This document shows, piece by piece, positions 17,771-26,542 of a stretch of 61,226 bases of DNA. The stretch lies in NCBI GenBank assembly GCA_964559125.1, contig CAZLGW010000037.1, positions 1-61,226 on the forward strand, read 5' to 3'. Every line of letters starts with the position of its first letter. The first letter of the stretch is position 1. The stretch comes from Ravibacter sp964559125. Lineage in GTDB: Bacteria; Bacteroidota; Bacteroidia; Cytophagales; Spirosomataceae. A program made the position numbers and the translations under genes. Below the pieces are notes generated by a model that did no database searches, was not told the DNA's origin, and saw only the letters and a program-made list of their open reading frames with translations.

Positions 17771-19228
17771 ATGCTTAAACCCTTTTCCAAAGTATCTCTG
17801 CCGGTTTTCCACGGCAGCAAAAGACCTGTTTACCCCTCCTCTTCCCTGTGCATAAAGGCGCCCAGGTACCTGGTTCTGATCGGCCTCCTGCTGATTTTTA
17901 CCAGGACCGGAGCCCAGGTCAGGAACCTTCAGCAGATCCTCGGAGAAGCCGACAACAACTTCCCCGCGCTCAAGGCATACAAATCCGACCAGGAAGCTGC
18001 TGCCTATTCCGCCCGTTCGGCGAAGACCGCCAGGCTTCCGGCCGTATCGGTGCAGCATCAGTACACATTCTCGACAGGTAACAATGTAGACGGCGGCTTC
18101 TTCCCCAATTACGGTACCGCCTTTGCCCCTTCCGGCGGAACCGGGCCCGTCAACATCTACCAGGGTATATTCGGCTCGTTCACATCGGTTACCGCCGACT
18201 GGCAGTTTTTTAACTTCGGCAAGGTCAAAGCAGCGGTAAAGGCGGCTGAATCCATATCTGATGAACGCGATGCAGCGTACGAAAACGCACTTTTCCAACA
18301 CCGGGTGCGTGTAGCAGATACCTACCTTACTCTCCTGGTCGGTCAGAAAATAACGGAGGTGCGTTCCCGTATTGTAGACCGGACGCTCACGCTCAAAAAG
18401 GTGGTAGACGCCGCTGTAAGGTCGGGAATTAAAGCGCCTGTAGATACCGCGCTTGTCAATGCTACGGTAGCCGGAGCCGGTATCTCGCTTGTAGAGGCCC
18501 GGCGGAATGTAAGGTTTTACCAATTGCGCCTGGCCGAGCTTACAGGTACCGGCTACGACAGCCTGAACGCCGATTCGCTTTTGTTCTTCAGTATTCTACC
18601 TTCCATACCCGGGCAATCGCCCCCGGCGGAAACACACCCGCTTCTTCTTCTTTCCAAAGCTGAACACAACCGGATGGCGCTCCAGGCCGCTTCCACCCGG
18701 AAATCCTGGCTACCTTCCATCTCCCTGGCCGGCTACGGGTTTGCAAGGGGCTCAGGGAATTCCAACAAGGACGGCACCATATATACCGACTTTGCTCACG
18801 GCGCCAGGTACCAGGTATACAATTACCTCTTCGGCCTTTCCACACGCTGGAATGTGACCGATATAGCCCGTCTGCGCTATAACTACAAAGCCGATCTTCA
18901 CCAGGCCGAAAAAGCCCGGTACCTGCTGGAAAATATGCGGCTGAGGCTGGAAACAGAGGCAAAAGATGCGGATACGCAGCTCGATCTTTCACTGCAGCAG
19001 GCCCGGCTTACCCCGATCCAACTGGATGCTGCCCGCAGGGCATACAGGCAGACACAGGCACGGTATGAAAGCGGGCTCACAGACCTGACCACCCTCACAC
19101 AGAGCATTACCTTGCTCAACCAGGCCGAAATCGATCATTATGTTTCCACTGGGAATGCCTGGCGCAGCCTTCTGATAAAAGCGGCCGCCCGTGGTGATCT
19201 GTCACTTTTCCTGGACCAGGTTCAGTAA
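17771..19228 (+). CDS. TolC-family outer-membrane efflux protein
   Basis: Outer-membrane channel of a tripartite efflux pump. After a long leader ending near RTGAQ the protein shows the two-fold helical repeat of the family (coiled regions near 60-215 and 300-470), including the second-repeat signature QARYESGLTDLTTL. The frame is open upstream to an ATG at 17687. The ATG at 17771 gives a shorter leader and 485 residues, and I prefer it, with low certainty. It begins the operon with the RND permease (36-base gap) and membrane-fusion protein (19-base gap). Confidence 0.88.
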   Translation: MLKPFSKVSLPVFHGSKRPVYPSSSLCIKAPRYLVLIGLLLIFTRTGAQVRNLQQILGEADNNFPALKAYKSDQEAAAYSARSAKTARLPAVSVQHQYTFSTGNNVDGGFFPNYGTAFAPSGGTGPVNIYQGIFGSFTSVTADWQFFNFGKVKAAVKAAESISDERDAAYENALFQHRVRVADTYLTLLVGQKITEVRSRIVDRTLTLKKVVDAAVRSGIKAPVDTALVNATVAGAGISLVEARRNVRFYQLRLAELTGTGYDSLNADSLLFFSILPSIPGQSPPAETHPLLLLSKAEHNRMALQAASTRKSWLPSISLAGYGFARGSGNSNKDGTIYTDFAHGARYQVYNYLFGLSTRWNVTDIARLRYNYKADLHQAEKARYLLENMRLRLETEAKDADTQLDLSLQQARLTPIQLDAARRAYRQTQARYESGLTDLTTLTQSITLLNQAEIDHYVSTGNAWRSLLIKAAARGDLSLFLDQVQ

Positions 19229-19264
19229 ATCAAACTTTCAGGATATCCCTAATCACTCCCGTTT

Positions 19265-22200
19265 ATGTTTCAGATAATCAGATTGGCTTTGCGTCGACCT
19301 ATCTCCGTGATAGTCGCCGTTATCGCCGTTTTATTCTTTTCGATCTTATCTATACGGACCATCCCGGTCGATATTTTCCCGAACCTCGATCTTCCTACCA
19401 TTTATATTGTGCAGCCCTACGGCGGAATGGCCCCCGACCAGATGGACGGGTTCATAGCCACCCGGTACCAGGATCACTTCCTGTACGTATCGGGGATCAA
19501 AGACATCGATATCAAAACTATACAGGGGCTGTCGCTTATCAAGCTCCAGTTTTACCCCGGAACCGATATGGCGCAGGCAGCGGCAGAAGTAGCCAACAAC
19601 GTATCGCGGGCCAAAGCCTATATGCCTGACGGTACCGTACCCCCGCAAGTCGTGAGGTTCGATGCCAGCTCGGTACCGGTCGGACAACTCGTTTTTGAAA
19701 GTTCCGGCAGGTCTCTCAACGAGATACAGGATTTTGCTTCGTCGAGGATACGACCCATGTTCTCTCGCATCGAAGGGGTATCGAGCCCCCCTCCTTTCGG
19801 CGGGAACCAACGTACTATCGTTATACGCGTCGATCCGCTTAAGCTCCGGAGCTACCAGATGACAAGCGAAGAGATCATCCGGTCGGTAGTAGCCAATAAC
19901 CTTCCATCTCCTGCAGGCAATATCCGCATCGGCGACAAAGCCTTCATGACGCCCGTAAATGCGCTCGTTAAAAGACCGGAAGATTTCCTGGACATACCCA
20001 TCCGCACAGGTTCCGGGCCCACTGTTTTCATCCGTGATATCGGTACGGTGGAAGACGGCGCCGACATCACCGTCAGCTACGCCCTTGTCAACGGACGCAG
20101 GGCGGTTTATATACCGGTAGTCAAGAAGGCAGATGCCTCCACACTCGATGTGGTCAACAACATCAAAGCGGCGTTGCCCGAATTACAGCGGGCAATACCT
20201 GAAGATGTACACATCTCCTACGAGTTCGACCAGTCGGTCTATGTGATCAACTCCCTGAAAAGTCTGATCACAGAGGGGGTGCTCGGGGCACTTCTGACCG
20301 GGCTTATGGTATTATTGTTTCTCCGGGACTGGCGCAGTGTGATCATAGTGGTCGTCACGATACCGATCTCTATCCTGTCGGCGGTGATTATGATGAACCT
20401 TGCCGGGCAATCGATCAACATCATGACGCTATCGGGGCTTGCACTGGCTATCGGCGTGCTGGTCGACCAGGCTACGGTTTCGATAGAAAATATTCACCAG
20501 CACCAGGAAATGGGCAAGCCCAAACAGGAGGCTATATGGGATGCCTGTAAAGAAATCGCCTTCCCGGAACTCCTGATACTCCTGTCTATCCTGGCGGTTT
20601 TTGCACCTGCATTCGTCATGACCGGTGTGCCCAAATCCATGTTCCTGCCGCTGTCGCTTGCCGTTGGGTTTGCGATGATCGCCTCCTTCCTTCTTTCACA
20701 AACCCTCGTACCCGTGCTGTCCAACTGGCTTTTAAAGGACCATGTCGAACACGAAGCCCCTACCCTGGCCCTCGACGATACGGAAATGGAAGAAGTGATT
20801 GAAGAAGGCACGCATCTGCGCGACGAAAAAGCTACCGGCTTCAACAAATTCCGTAACTGGTATATCCTCCTGCTCGACAAGGTACTGGCCAAAGGCCGGC
20901 TCGCTACTACCGTTTATCTCATAGCGGTTATCGGCCTTGTTATAGGCGGCTTCTATGTCATAGGGACCGACATTTTGCCCAAGGCCAACAGCCACCAGTT
21001 CCAGATGCGCCTCCGCCTCTCCGACGGAACCCGTGTGGAGCGTACCGAGCAGGCTACGCTCAAGGTGCTCCGGGCCATTAGCGCAGAGGTGGGTGCTAAA
21101 AATCTTGAGATTTCGTCGGCTTACGTAGGCACCGTTCCTTCGAGCTACGGTACATCCAATATTTTCATATTCAACAGCGGTCCCCATGAAGCGCTGCTGC
21201 AGGTTTCGCTCAGGGAAGATTTTCCAGTCAGGATGGATGCACTTAAGGAGCGGCTGCGTAAGCGGCTGCATGAGGAAATACCGGGGCTGCTCATCTCCTT
21301 TGAGCCTATCGAGCTCGTTGATAAGATTATGAGCCAGGGCTCGGCCACTCCCATTGCAGTAGATGTGGCCGCCAAAGACCTGGAAGAGGCCGGCAGGTTT
21401 GCGATGCGCATCAAAACCGAAATGGAGAAGATCTCTTACCTGCGTGATATCCAGGTAGCGCAGCCGCTTCAGTACCCTATCCTGAAAGTAACACTCGATA
21501 GGGAAAGGGCCGGGCAACTGGGCGTAACCTCTTCGCAGGTAGCACGCTCGATGGTAGCCGCCACTTCCTCAAGCCGCTTTACCGACAAAAATCTCTGGCT
21601 CGACGATTCCAAGGGGCTGGCCTACCAGGTGCAGGTACAGATACCGGAATATGAAATGGCAGATCTGGATGCAATTGCCAATATCCCGCTGTTAAAAGGC
21701 ACATCGAGACCTCTCCTTTCGGATGTCGCAACTTTCAACGAAGAAACCGGCCCCGGGCAATACGACAGGGCAGGCCCCAACAGGCTCGTTACGATCACTG
21801 CTAACCTCCATAAAAAAGACCTGGGAGCTGCCGGAAAGGCGGTATCGAAGGCTATCAAAAGAGCGGGAGAGCCTCCCCGCGGAGTATTGGTGGAAATGAA
21901 AGGGCAAACCACCCTTCTCAACGACACACTGGCCGGACTTCAGACAGGTCTCATCGTAGCCGTTGTGATCATCTTCCTGATGCTGGCCTCTACGTTCCAG
22001 TCTTTCCGCCTTTCCGTCATTATACTTTCGGCCGTGCCTGCCGTAGTAGCAGGCTCGCTTGCACTGCTTCTCTTGTCGGGATCTACCCTCAATCTTCAAT
22101 CCTACATGGGGCTCATCATGTCGGTCGGGGTGTCGGTCGCCAATGCTATCCTGATGATCACGAATGCCGAAAACCTGCGATTACGCATGAAAGACGCCCG

Positions 22201-22477
22201 TGAGGCAGTAGTTTATGCTGCCGGCAGCCGGCTTCGTCCTATCCTGATGACCACCATCGCCATGATCGCCGGCATGACTCCTATGGCCCTCGGCCTGGGG
22301 GAAGGCGGAGACCAGATCGCCCCGTTGGGACAGGCCGTAATAGGCGGGTTGATCGCCTCCACACTGGCTTCGCTCCTCATACTACCCGCACTGTTTATGC
22401 TGATGCAGAAAAAAGCTTCGCTCGATTCTGTGTCCCTCGACCCGGAAGATCCTGATAACAAATTATTTGTCAAATAA
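19265..22477 (+). CDS. RND-family efflux permease
   Basis: Inner-membrane pump subunit of 1070 residues with the duplicated layout of the AcrB/CusA superfamily: TM1 at the N-terminus, two large periplasmic loops, and TM clusters near 335-500 and 870-1030. TM4 reads AIGVLVDQATVSIENIH, where AcrB has two adjacent aspartates. Here the first aspartate is kept and the second is glutamine. TM10 reads GVSVANAIL, where AcrB has lysine at the alanine position. So two of the three AcrB proton-relay residues differ. The protein is full length and otherwise looks functional. Substrate is unknown. Confidence 0.92.
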   Translation: MFQIIRLALRRPISVIVAVIAVLFFSILSIRTIPVDIFPNLDLPTIYIVQPYGGMAPDQMDGFIATRYQDHFLYVSGIKDIDIKTIQGLSLIKLQFYPGTDMAQAAAEVANNVSRAKAYMPDGTVPPQVVRFDASSVPVGQLVFESSGRSLNEIQDFASSRIRPMFSRIEGVSSPPPFGGNQRTIVIRVDPLKLRSYQMTSEEIIRSVVANNLPSPAGNIRIGDKAFMTPVNALVKRPEDFLDIPIRTGSGPTVFIRDIGTVEDGADITVSYALVNGRRAVYIPVVKKADASTLDVVNNIKAALPELQRAIPEDVHISYEFDQSVYVINSLKSLITEGVLGALLTGLMVLLFLRDWRSVIIVVVTIPISILSAVIMMNLAGQSINIMTLSGLALAIGVLVDQATVSIENIHQHQEMGKPKQEAIWDACKEIAFPELLILLSILAVFAPAFVMTGVPKSMFLPLSLAVGFAMIASFLLSQTLVPVLSNWLLKDHVEHEAPTLALDDTEMEEVIEEGTHLRDEKATGFNKFRNWYILLLDKVLAKGRLATTVYLIAVIGLVIGGFYVIGTDILPKANSHQFQMRLRLSDGTRVERTEQATLKVLRAISAEVGAKNLEISSAYVGTVPSSYGTSNIFIFNSGPHEALLQVSLREDFPVRMDALKERLRKRLHEEIPGLLISFEPIELVDKIMSQGSATPIAVDVAAKDLEEAGRFAMRIKTEMEKISYLRDIQVAQPLQYPILKVTLDRERAGQLGVTSSQVARSMVAATSSSRFTDKNLWLDDSKGLAYQVQVQIPEYEMADLDAIANIPLLKGTSRPLLSDVATFNEETGPGQYDRAGPNRLVTITANLHKKDLGAAGKAVSKAIKRAGEPPRGVLVEMKGQTTLLNDTLAGLQTGLIVAVVIIFLMLASTFQSFRLSVIILSAVPAVVAGSLALLLLSGSTLNLQSYMGLIMSVGVSVANAILMITNAENLRLRMKDAREAVVYAAGSRLRPILMTTIAMIAGMTPMALGLGEGGDQIAPLGQAVIGGLIASTLASLLILPALFMLMQKKASLDSVSLDPEDPDNKLFVK

Positions 22478-22496
22478 TTAACCGATATCACTTTTT

Positions 22497-23639
22497 ATGA
22501 CGAACTCCCCCTTTTCCAAATTTCTGCTGGTATCTGTAGTTGCCTTTTCAGCATGCAGTCATTCCTCCGAAGAAGCGGAGACCTCCGATACCGGATCGTC
22601 TCCGGTCGAAGTTGCCTGGAGCCCGGTTGTCAGTCTCAAACCGTCAAAAGGAATTACCTTCCCGGGTGAACTCAAACCCTGGAACCAGGTAGGTATCTAC
22701 GCCAAGGTCAACGGGTTTGTACGCACCATTATGGTCGACAGGGGCACGCACGTGAGGAAAGGACAGGTGTTGGCTATATTGGATGCCCCGGAGATCCACT
22801 CAGAGCTTAGCCAGATCGAGGCACAGAAAATCGCCGCCCAGGCTGCGCTCAGCCAGCAAATGGCCCATCTCACGGCCAGCAGCGCTACCTACAACCGGCT
22901 GCGCCATGCCAACCGGTTTCAGGAAGGCTCCATCTCGGTCAACGAAATCGACCAGGCGCGTTCAAAGGCCTGGTCCGACAGCGCAGCTGTGGCTGCCGCC
23001 AGGGAAAACCTGAAAGCCGCCGAAGCATTATACAAATCAAAGTCGGAGTTTGCCTCCTACCTGACCCTGACCGCCCCCTTCGACGGCACGATCACTGAGC
23101 GTAATATAAGCCCGGGAGCACTGGTAGGCCGGGGAGAAGCCGGCAAGCCGCTTTTTGTGCTTGAAGACAGCCGGACGCTCCGTCTTACGGTAGCCATTCC
23201 CGAAAGTTTTGCCAGCTCGCTTCCACCCGAAGCCCGCGTCAGCTTTTCGGTTACGGCCTTCCCTGACAAGCAGTTCAGCGCCCGGCTGGCAAGGAGTTCG
23301 GGAAGCCTTCAGGAACACAACCGCGCCATGATGGTCGAATTTGATACCTACAATCATAACGGACAGCTGAAATCAGGCATGTATGCCAATGTTTCGCTGC
23401 CGGTTATACGGCATGATTCCACCCTGTTCGTACCGGCTACGGCAGTGGTCACCTCCAGTGAGCAGGTTTTTGTGATCAGGTCGAAAAATGGCGTGGCCGA
23501 ATGGGTAACTGTTAAAAAGGGAGTTGCTCTCGACAGCCTGGTCGAAGTATTCGGCGAGTTGCACGCGGGCGATCATATCGTCAGGAAGGCATCCGAAGAA
23601 ATACGGGAAGGAGACGCGCTGCATCTGGCTTCGAACTGA
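22497..23639 (+). CDS. Membrane-fusion (periplasmic adaptor) lipoprotein of RND pump
   Basis: A 380-residue adaptor that joins the RND permease to TolC. The signal sequence ends in a lipobox (AFSAC, Cys20), so it is probably tethered to the inner membrane. A lipoyl/barrel-sandwich domain is split around a helical hairpin (about 70-185; VNGFVRTIMVDRGTHVRKG and LTAPFDGTITERNISPG), followed by a beta-barrel and a membrane-proximal domain. It is the last gene of the operon. The order TolC, permease, adaptor is unusual compared with the common adaptor-permease-TolC layout but is seen in Bacteroidota. Confidence 0.92.
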   Translation: MTNSPFSKFLLVSVVAFSACSHSSEEAETSDTGSSPVEVAWSPVVSLKPSKGITFPGELKPWNQVGIYAKVNGFVRTIMVDRGTHVRKGQVLAILDAPEIHSELSQIEAQKIAAQAALSQQMAHLTASSATYNRLRHANRFQEGSISVNEIDQARSKAWSDSAAVAAARENLKAAEALYKSKSEFASYLTLTAPFDGTITERNISPGALVGRGEAGKPLFVLEDSRTLRLTVAIPESFASSLPPEARVSFSVTAFPDKQFSARLARSSGSLQEHNRAMMVEFDTYNHNGQLKSGMYANVSLPVIRHDSTLFVPATAVVTSSEQVFVIRSKNGVAEWVTVKKGVALDSLVEVFGELHAGDHIVRKASEEIREGDALHLASN

Positions 23640-23660
23640 TATAATGGTTTAAACTAAACT

Positions 23661-23706
23661 ACAAAGACACAGAGAGCCGCGGAGGAAAAATAGAGAGCCA
23701 CAGAGA
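23661..23706. repeat. Purine-rich degenerate repeat
   Basis: Intergenic sequence just after the efflux operon, built around ACACAGAGAGCC and TAGAGAGCCACAGAG, with AGAGAGCC at 23671-23678 and 23692-23699. It resembles the CACAGAGA-type dispersed intergenic repeats found in many bacterial genomes. Copy number cannot be judged from this window. Confidence 0.35.
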
Positions 23707-23726
23707 AATGAAGGATGCAAGACTTT

Positions 23727-24455
23727 CTACCGGAATAAGCTCGCGAGGAGAAAGGCCCCTACCAGCATCAACCCGACGTGTACATAGGTATAAAAGGAAT
23801 CCCCGTCCAACCTGCCGTTCAGGTACCGGCCCAGGAAGACGGCAGGCAGTGCTGTCGGAAGGGCATAACAGAAATCTATCAGAACCTCTTCGGTAAGAAG
23901 GCCTTTCACGGCATACCCTATTACGCTAAGAGTGCTGGCTACAAAGAAATACGCCTGGAGGGTAGCCCGGAAATGGGCTGCGCTCCAGCCGCGCATCTTC
24001 CCGTAAATAACCAGCGGTGGGCCGTTAATACCATAGGCCCCGCCAAAAACACCTGAAAGAAATCCGCAAATAAACAGCCAGAACCTGTTGTCGGTCTTTA
24101 ACCTTAGCTGCTTTTTTTCAAGCAGTGTGTACAAAGCATAACAAAGGATCAGCAATCCCAGGATAAACTTAGTCCAGAATTCACTCCCGAAAAGCAAAAG
24201 CATCAAACCGACCGGTATCCCGGGAATGGCATAGAGGATCAGCCATTTAGCACTATTAAAATGGATCTTGTTATGATCCTGTAACACTATTACCAGCGCT
24301 ATCGTAATGGAAAGCAGGACAGATAAGGGAACAGCTACCTCTACCGGCAAAAACAGGATCAGGAAAGGCACGGCTATCAATGATTCCCCAAAACCGAAAG
24401 TAGACCGGATAAGAGTGGCAAAAAAGCTGATTGCTATAATAAAAAGGACTTCCAT
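23727..24455 (-). CDS. TSUP-family (TauE/SafE-like) membrane permease
   Basis: An integral membrane protein of about 242 residues with seven to eight hydrophobic segments. It is of the 4-toluene-sulfonate/sulfite uptake-export (TauE/SafE, DUF81) family, which moves sulfur-containing organic anions. Repeated family signatures are the N-terminal STFGFGESLIAVP and the mid-protein GFLSGVFGGAYGINGPP. An upstream in-frame ATG at 24482 adds nine polar residues. The ATG at 24455, giving MEVLFIIAIS, starts directly at the first membrane segment and is preferred. It has no linked gene that reveals its substrate. Confidence 0.85.
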   Translation of the reverse strand: MEVLFIIAISFFATLIRSTFGFGESLIAVPFLILFLPVEVAVPLSVLLSITIALVIVLQDHNKIHFNSAKWLILYAIPGIPVGLMLLLFGSEFWTKFILGLLILCYALYTLLEKKQLRLKTDNRFWLFICGFLSGVFGGAYGINGPPLVIYGKMRGWSAAHFRATLQAYFFVASTLSVIGYAVKGLLTEEVLIDFCYALPTALPAVFLGRYLNGRLDGDSFYTYVHVGLMLVGAFLLASLFR

Positions 24456-24539
24456 AAATTCATCCGGACAGATAATACTCACCCTGCTTCGCAGGCGATT
24501 AGGTTTCCTGGCCCGTTAAAATAACTCTCCTCGATTTTA

Positions 24540-24580
24540 CTCTGTCTAAAGATGACAGAGCAAATTTATTACTAATTTGC
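24540..24580. promoter_or_regulatory. Two tandem inverted repeats upstream of the sigma-factor gene
   Basis: CTCTGTC (24540-24546) pairs with GACAGAG (24554-24560), and directly after it GCAAATT (24560-24566) pairs with AATTTGC (24574-24580). Both stems are 7 bp with 7-base spacers and share one base. The second ends 29 bases before the sigma-factor ATG and includes a near match to the -7 box (TAATTTG). They could be operators or leader hairpins. Confidence 0.4.
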
Positions 24581-24608
24581 AGGGGTATCTCCGGCAAAAC
24601 AAACAAAA

Positions 24609-25226
24609 ATGCAAAAGCCAGACGAGCTTAGAATATTCCCTGAGCAAGATGAGCTCTTCCAGCGTATCTCCGAAGGGGATGAGGAAGCTTTTGCATTGTT
24701 TTTCAGACACTATTACCGGGCATTAAGCCCGTTTGTTTTAAAATTCACCAAGTCTCAGCAAGATACCGAAGAAGTTCTGCAGGATATTTTTATCCGGGTG
24801 TGGCTCAACCGCGATAAAATACAGGATATTGAACGTATAGACGCCTGGATTTATAAAGTCGCTTCCCGGGAGTGCCTGTCTTTTCTACGAAATAATCTTT
24901 CAGGCAGGAAAAAACTGACCGACATACCGGATCATCAGGAATTCCCGGATCTCCGTGGATACACCCCACTGGATCTAATGAACCTTGAAGAAATCAATCA
25001 GGCAATAAAAAACGTTGTGAACGATATGCCTGCCCAACGCAAAAAGATTTTCCGGATGAGCCGGGACGAGGGGTTAAAGCCTTCCGAAATTGCAGAAGCG
25101 TTGTCTCTCTCGGTGAGTACGGTAAAAAATGTGCTTACAATCTGCCTGAAGGAAATAAGGACCTACCTGGTACAGATGGGTTTTGACTTTCTGCTGGTCC
25201 TATTCTTTCTGCTGAAAAATTTTTAA
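24609..25226 (+). CDS. ECF RNA polymerase sigma factor
   Basis: A sigma-70 factor of the extracytoplasmic type, 205 residues. Region 2 includes FFRHYYRALSPFV and the -10-recognition segment EEVLQDIFIRVWLN (about 55-70). Region 4 is a helix-turn-helix near 145-185 (GLKPSEIAEALSLSVSTVKN). It is followed by fecR, then an STN-domain SusC and SusD, the standard layout in which ligand binding at the outer membrane relieves FecR inhibition and lets the sigma factor switch on the transport locus. The last residues are hydrophobic (FDFLLVLFFLL), which is common in these Bacteroidota sigma factors. Confidence 0.94.
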   Translation: MQKPDELRIFPEQDELFQRISEGDEEAFALFFRHYYRALSPFVLKFTKSQQDTEEVLQDIFIRVWLNRDKIQDIERIDAWIYKVASRECLSFLRNNLSGRKKLTDIPDHQEFPDLRGYTPLDLMNLEEINQAIKNVVNDMPAQRKKIFRMSRDEGLKPSEIAEALSLSVSTVKNVLTICLKEIRTYLVQMGFDFLLVLFFLLKNF

Positions 25227-25326
25227 AAAAATTACTGTCGGCAATAGTACGTTTTGCCCTACTCCGCTTCTATAGCTACAGAAAGCAGAGTTTCTCACGA
25301 TTACCTCAGTTTATACTCTTTATAAT

Positions 25327-26358
25327 ATGGAGCATTCCCGGATTCTATACTTGTTGGAAAGATATATGGAAGATCGGCTGACACCTGACGAAAGGGAAGA
25401 ACTCTACAGGCTTTCCGAGCAGAAAACGGACGCATATGAAACGATGCAGAGTTGGATAGAGCAGAAGATGAGGAAATCCTGGCCTGTAGCCGGCACTACC
25501 TCTGACCTGGGCCATATGGATAAGATCCTGGCCGGAATTCTGGCCATTGATAAAACAAAGGATGTGAGACCGGTGGTCGCATATAGAAAACCCTTTTACA
25601 GGCGATACCTGGCTGCAGCGGCATGCGTAGCAATGATAGCGATTATGTTTGGAATCTGGACGAGCTATCAGTTTCAGATCAGCCGGCAGGAACCAGTCGC
25701 CATATCCGCCCCGAATGTACCGGTAAAATTTACGCGTAACCTGAAACTGCCCGATGGCAGCCTGGTAATTCTGAAGGACGGGAGCACGCTGAACTACCCG
25801 GAAAGTTTTTCAGGGGAGAAAAGAGAGGTAACTCTTAATGGCGAAGCGTATTTCGATATCATGCATACAGATTCACTTCCCTTTGTTATTCATACAGGAA
25901 AAGTAAAAACGGTCGTATTAGGTACGTCTTTCAATATACGGGCATATCCCGGGCAAAAGGAAATTGTTGTGTCGGTTACACGGGGAAAAGTACGGGTAGA
26001 AAAGGATGAAGGAGAGGTACTCGCCATACTAACACAAGATCAGCAGGTTGTTTACAAAGGCGAAGACAGCGAAATTCAAAAGACAGAAACAAACGCCGGA
26101 AAAGCTGCCGAATGGATAAAAGGTGATATGGAATTTGATGGTGCGGCTTTTGAGGATATTGCGCTCTTGCTCGAAAAACGCTACAGCGTGCGTATTGATT
26201 TTGAAAATTCTGCCTTGAAAAAATGCCTGACAGTAGTTTCATTCAGTGGGACGGAATCTCTTGAAACCATCCTCGAAACTCTTTGTGTAATCAGGAATGC
26301 CAGTTATACTCAAATTGATAGCGGTCAGTATATAATAAGAGGCGACGGCTGTGAATAA
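25327..26358 (+). CDS. FecR-type anti-sigma factor
   Basis: A single-pass inner-membrane regulator of 343 residues. A cytoplasmic N-terminal part of about 90 residues would hold the sigma factor. One membrane segment follows near 97-113 (AAAACVAMIAIMFGIW), then the periplasmic FecR domain (about 135-230, LPDGSLVILKDGSTLNYP) and a C-terminal DUF4974-like domain (about 265-340) that contacts the STN domain of the outer-membrane transporter. It lies 100 bases after its partner sigma-factor gene and upstream of the STN-domain SusC. Confidence 0.93.
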   Translation: MEHSRILYLLERYMEDRLTPDEREELYRLSEQKTDAYETMQSWIEQKMRKSWPVAGTTSDLGHMDKILAGILAIDKTKDVRPVVAYRKPFYRRYLAAAACVAMIAIMFGIWTSYQFQISRQEPVAISAPNVPVKFTRNLKLPDGSLVILKDGSTLNYPESFSGEKREVTLNGEAYFDIMHTDSLPFVIHTGKVKTVVLGTSFNIRAYPGQKEIVVSVTRGKVRVEKDEGEVLAILTQDQQVVYKGEDSEIQKTETNAGKAAEWIKGDMEFDGAAFEDIALLLEKRYSVRIDFENSALKKCLTVVSFSGTESLETILETLCVIRNASYTQIDSGQYIIRGDGCE

Positions 26359-26463
26359 GCCCTAACCAACAAATAATAATTATCGAAAACTAAACCCAGA
26401 CAGACTCTATGAATATCTGATTTACTACCCTTTGCCCGGAAGCAAAGACACCCGGTTACAAAA

Positions 26464-26498
26464 AAACCCCTTCGCCCTGGAAAGCTGAAAAGGGGTTT
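26464..26498 (+). promoter_or_regulatory. Hairpin in the susC leader
   Basis: A perfect 9-bp inverted repeat, AAACCCCTT (26464-26472) with AAGGGGTTT (26490-26498), lies 45 bases upstream of the susC start in the 184-base gap after fecR. It may end the sigma/fecR transcript or act in the susC leader. The right arm leads into GGTTC, not a T run. Confidence 0.4.
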
Positions 26499-26542
26499 GG
26501 TTCGAAACATTACGGTCTAACATTTCAAACTAACTGCAAGTT

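Noticed and set aside
23661..23706. CRISPR-like array
   Set aside because: Only two imperfect 8-base repeats with no regular spacers. No array or cas gene was seen anywhere in the window.
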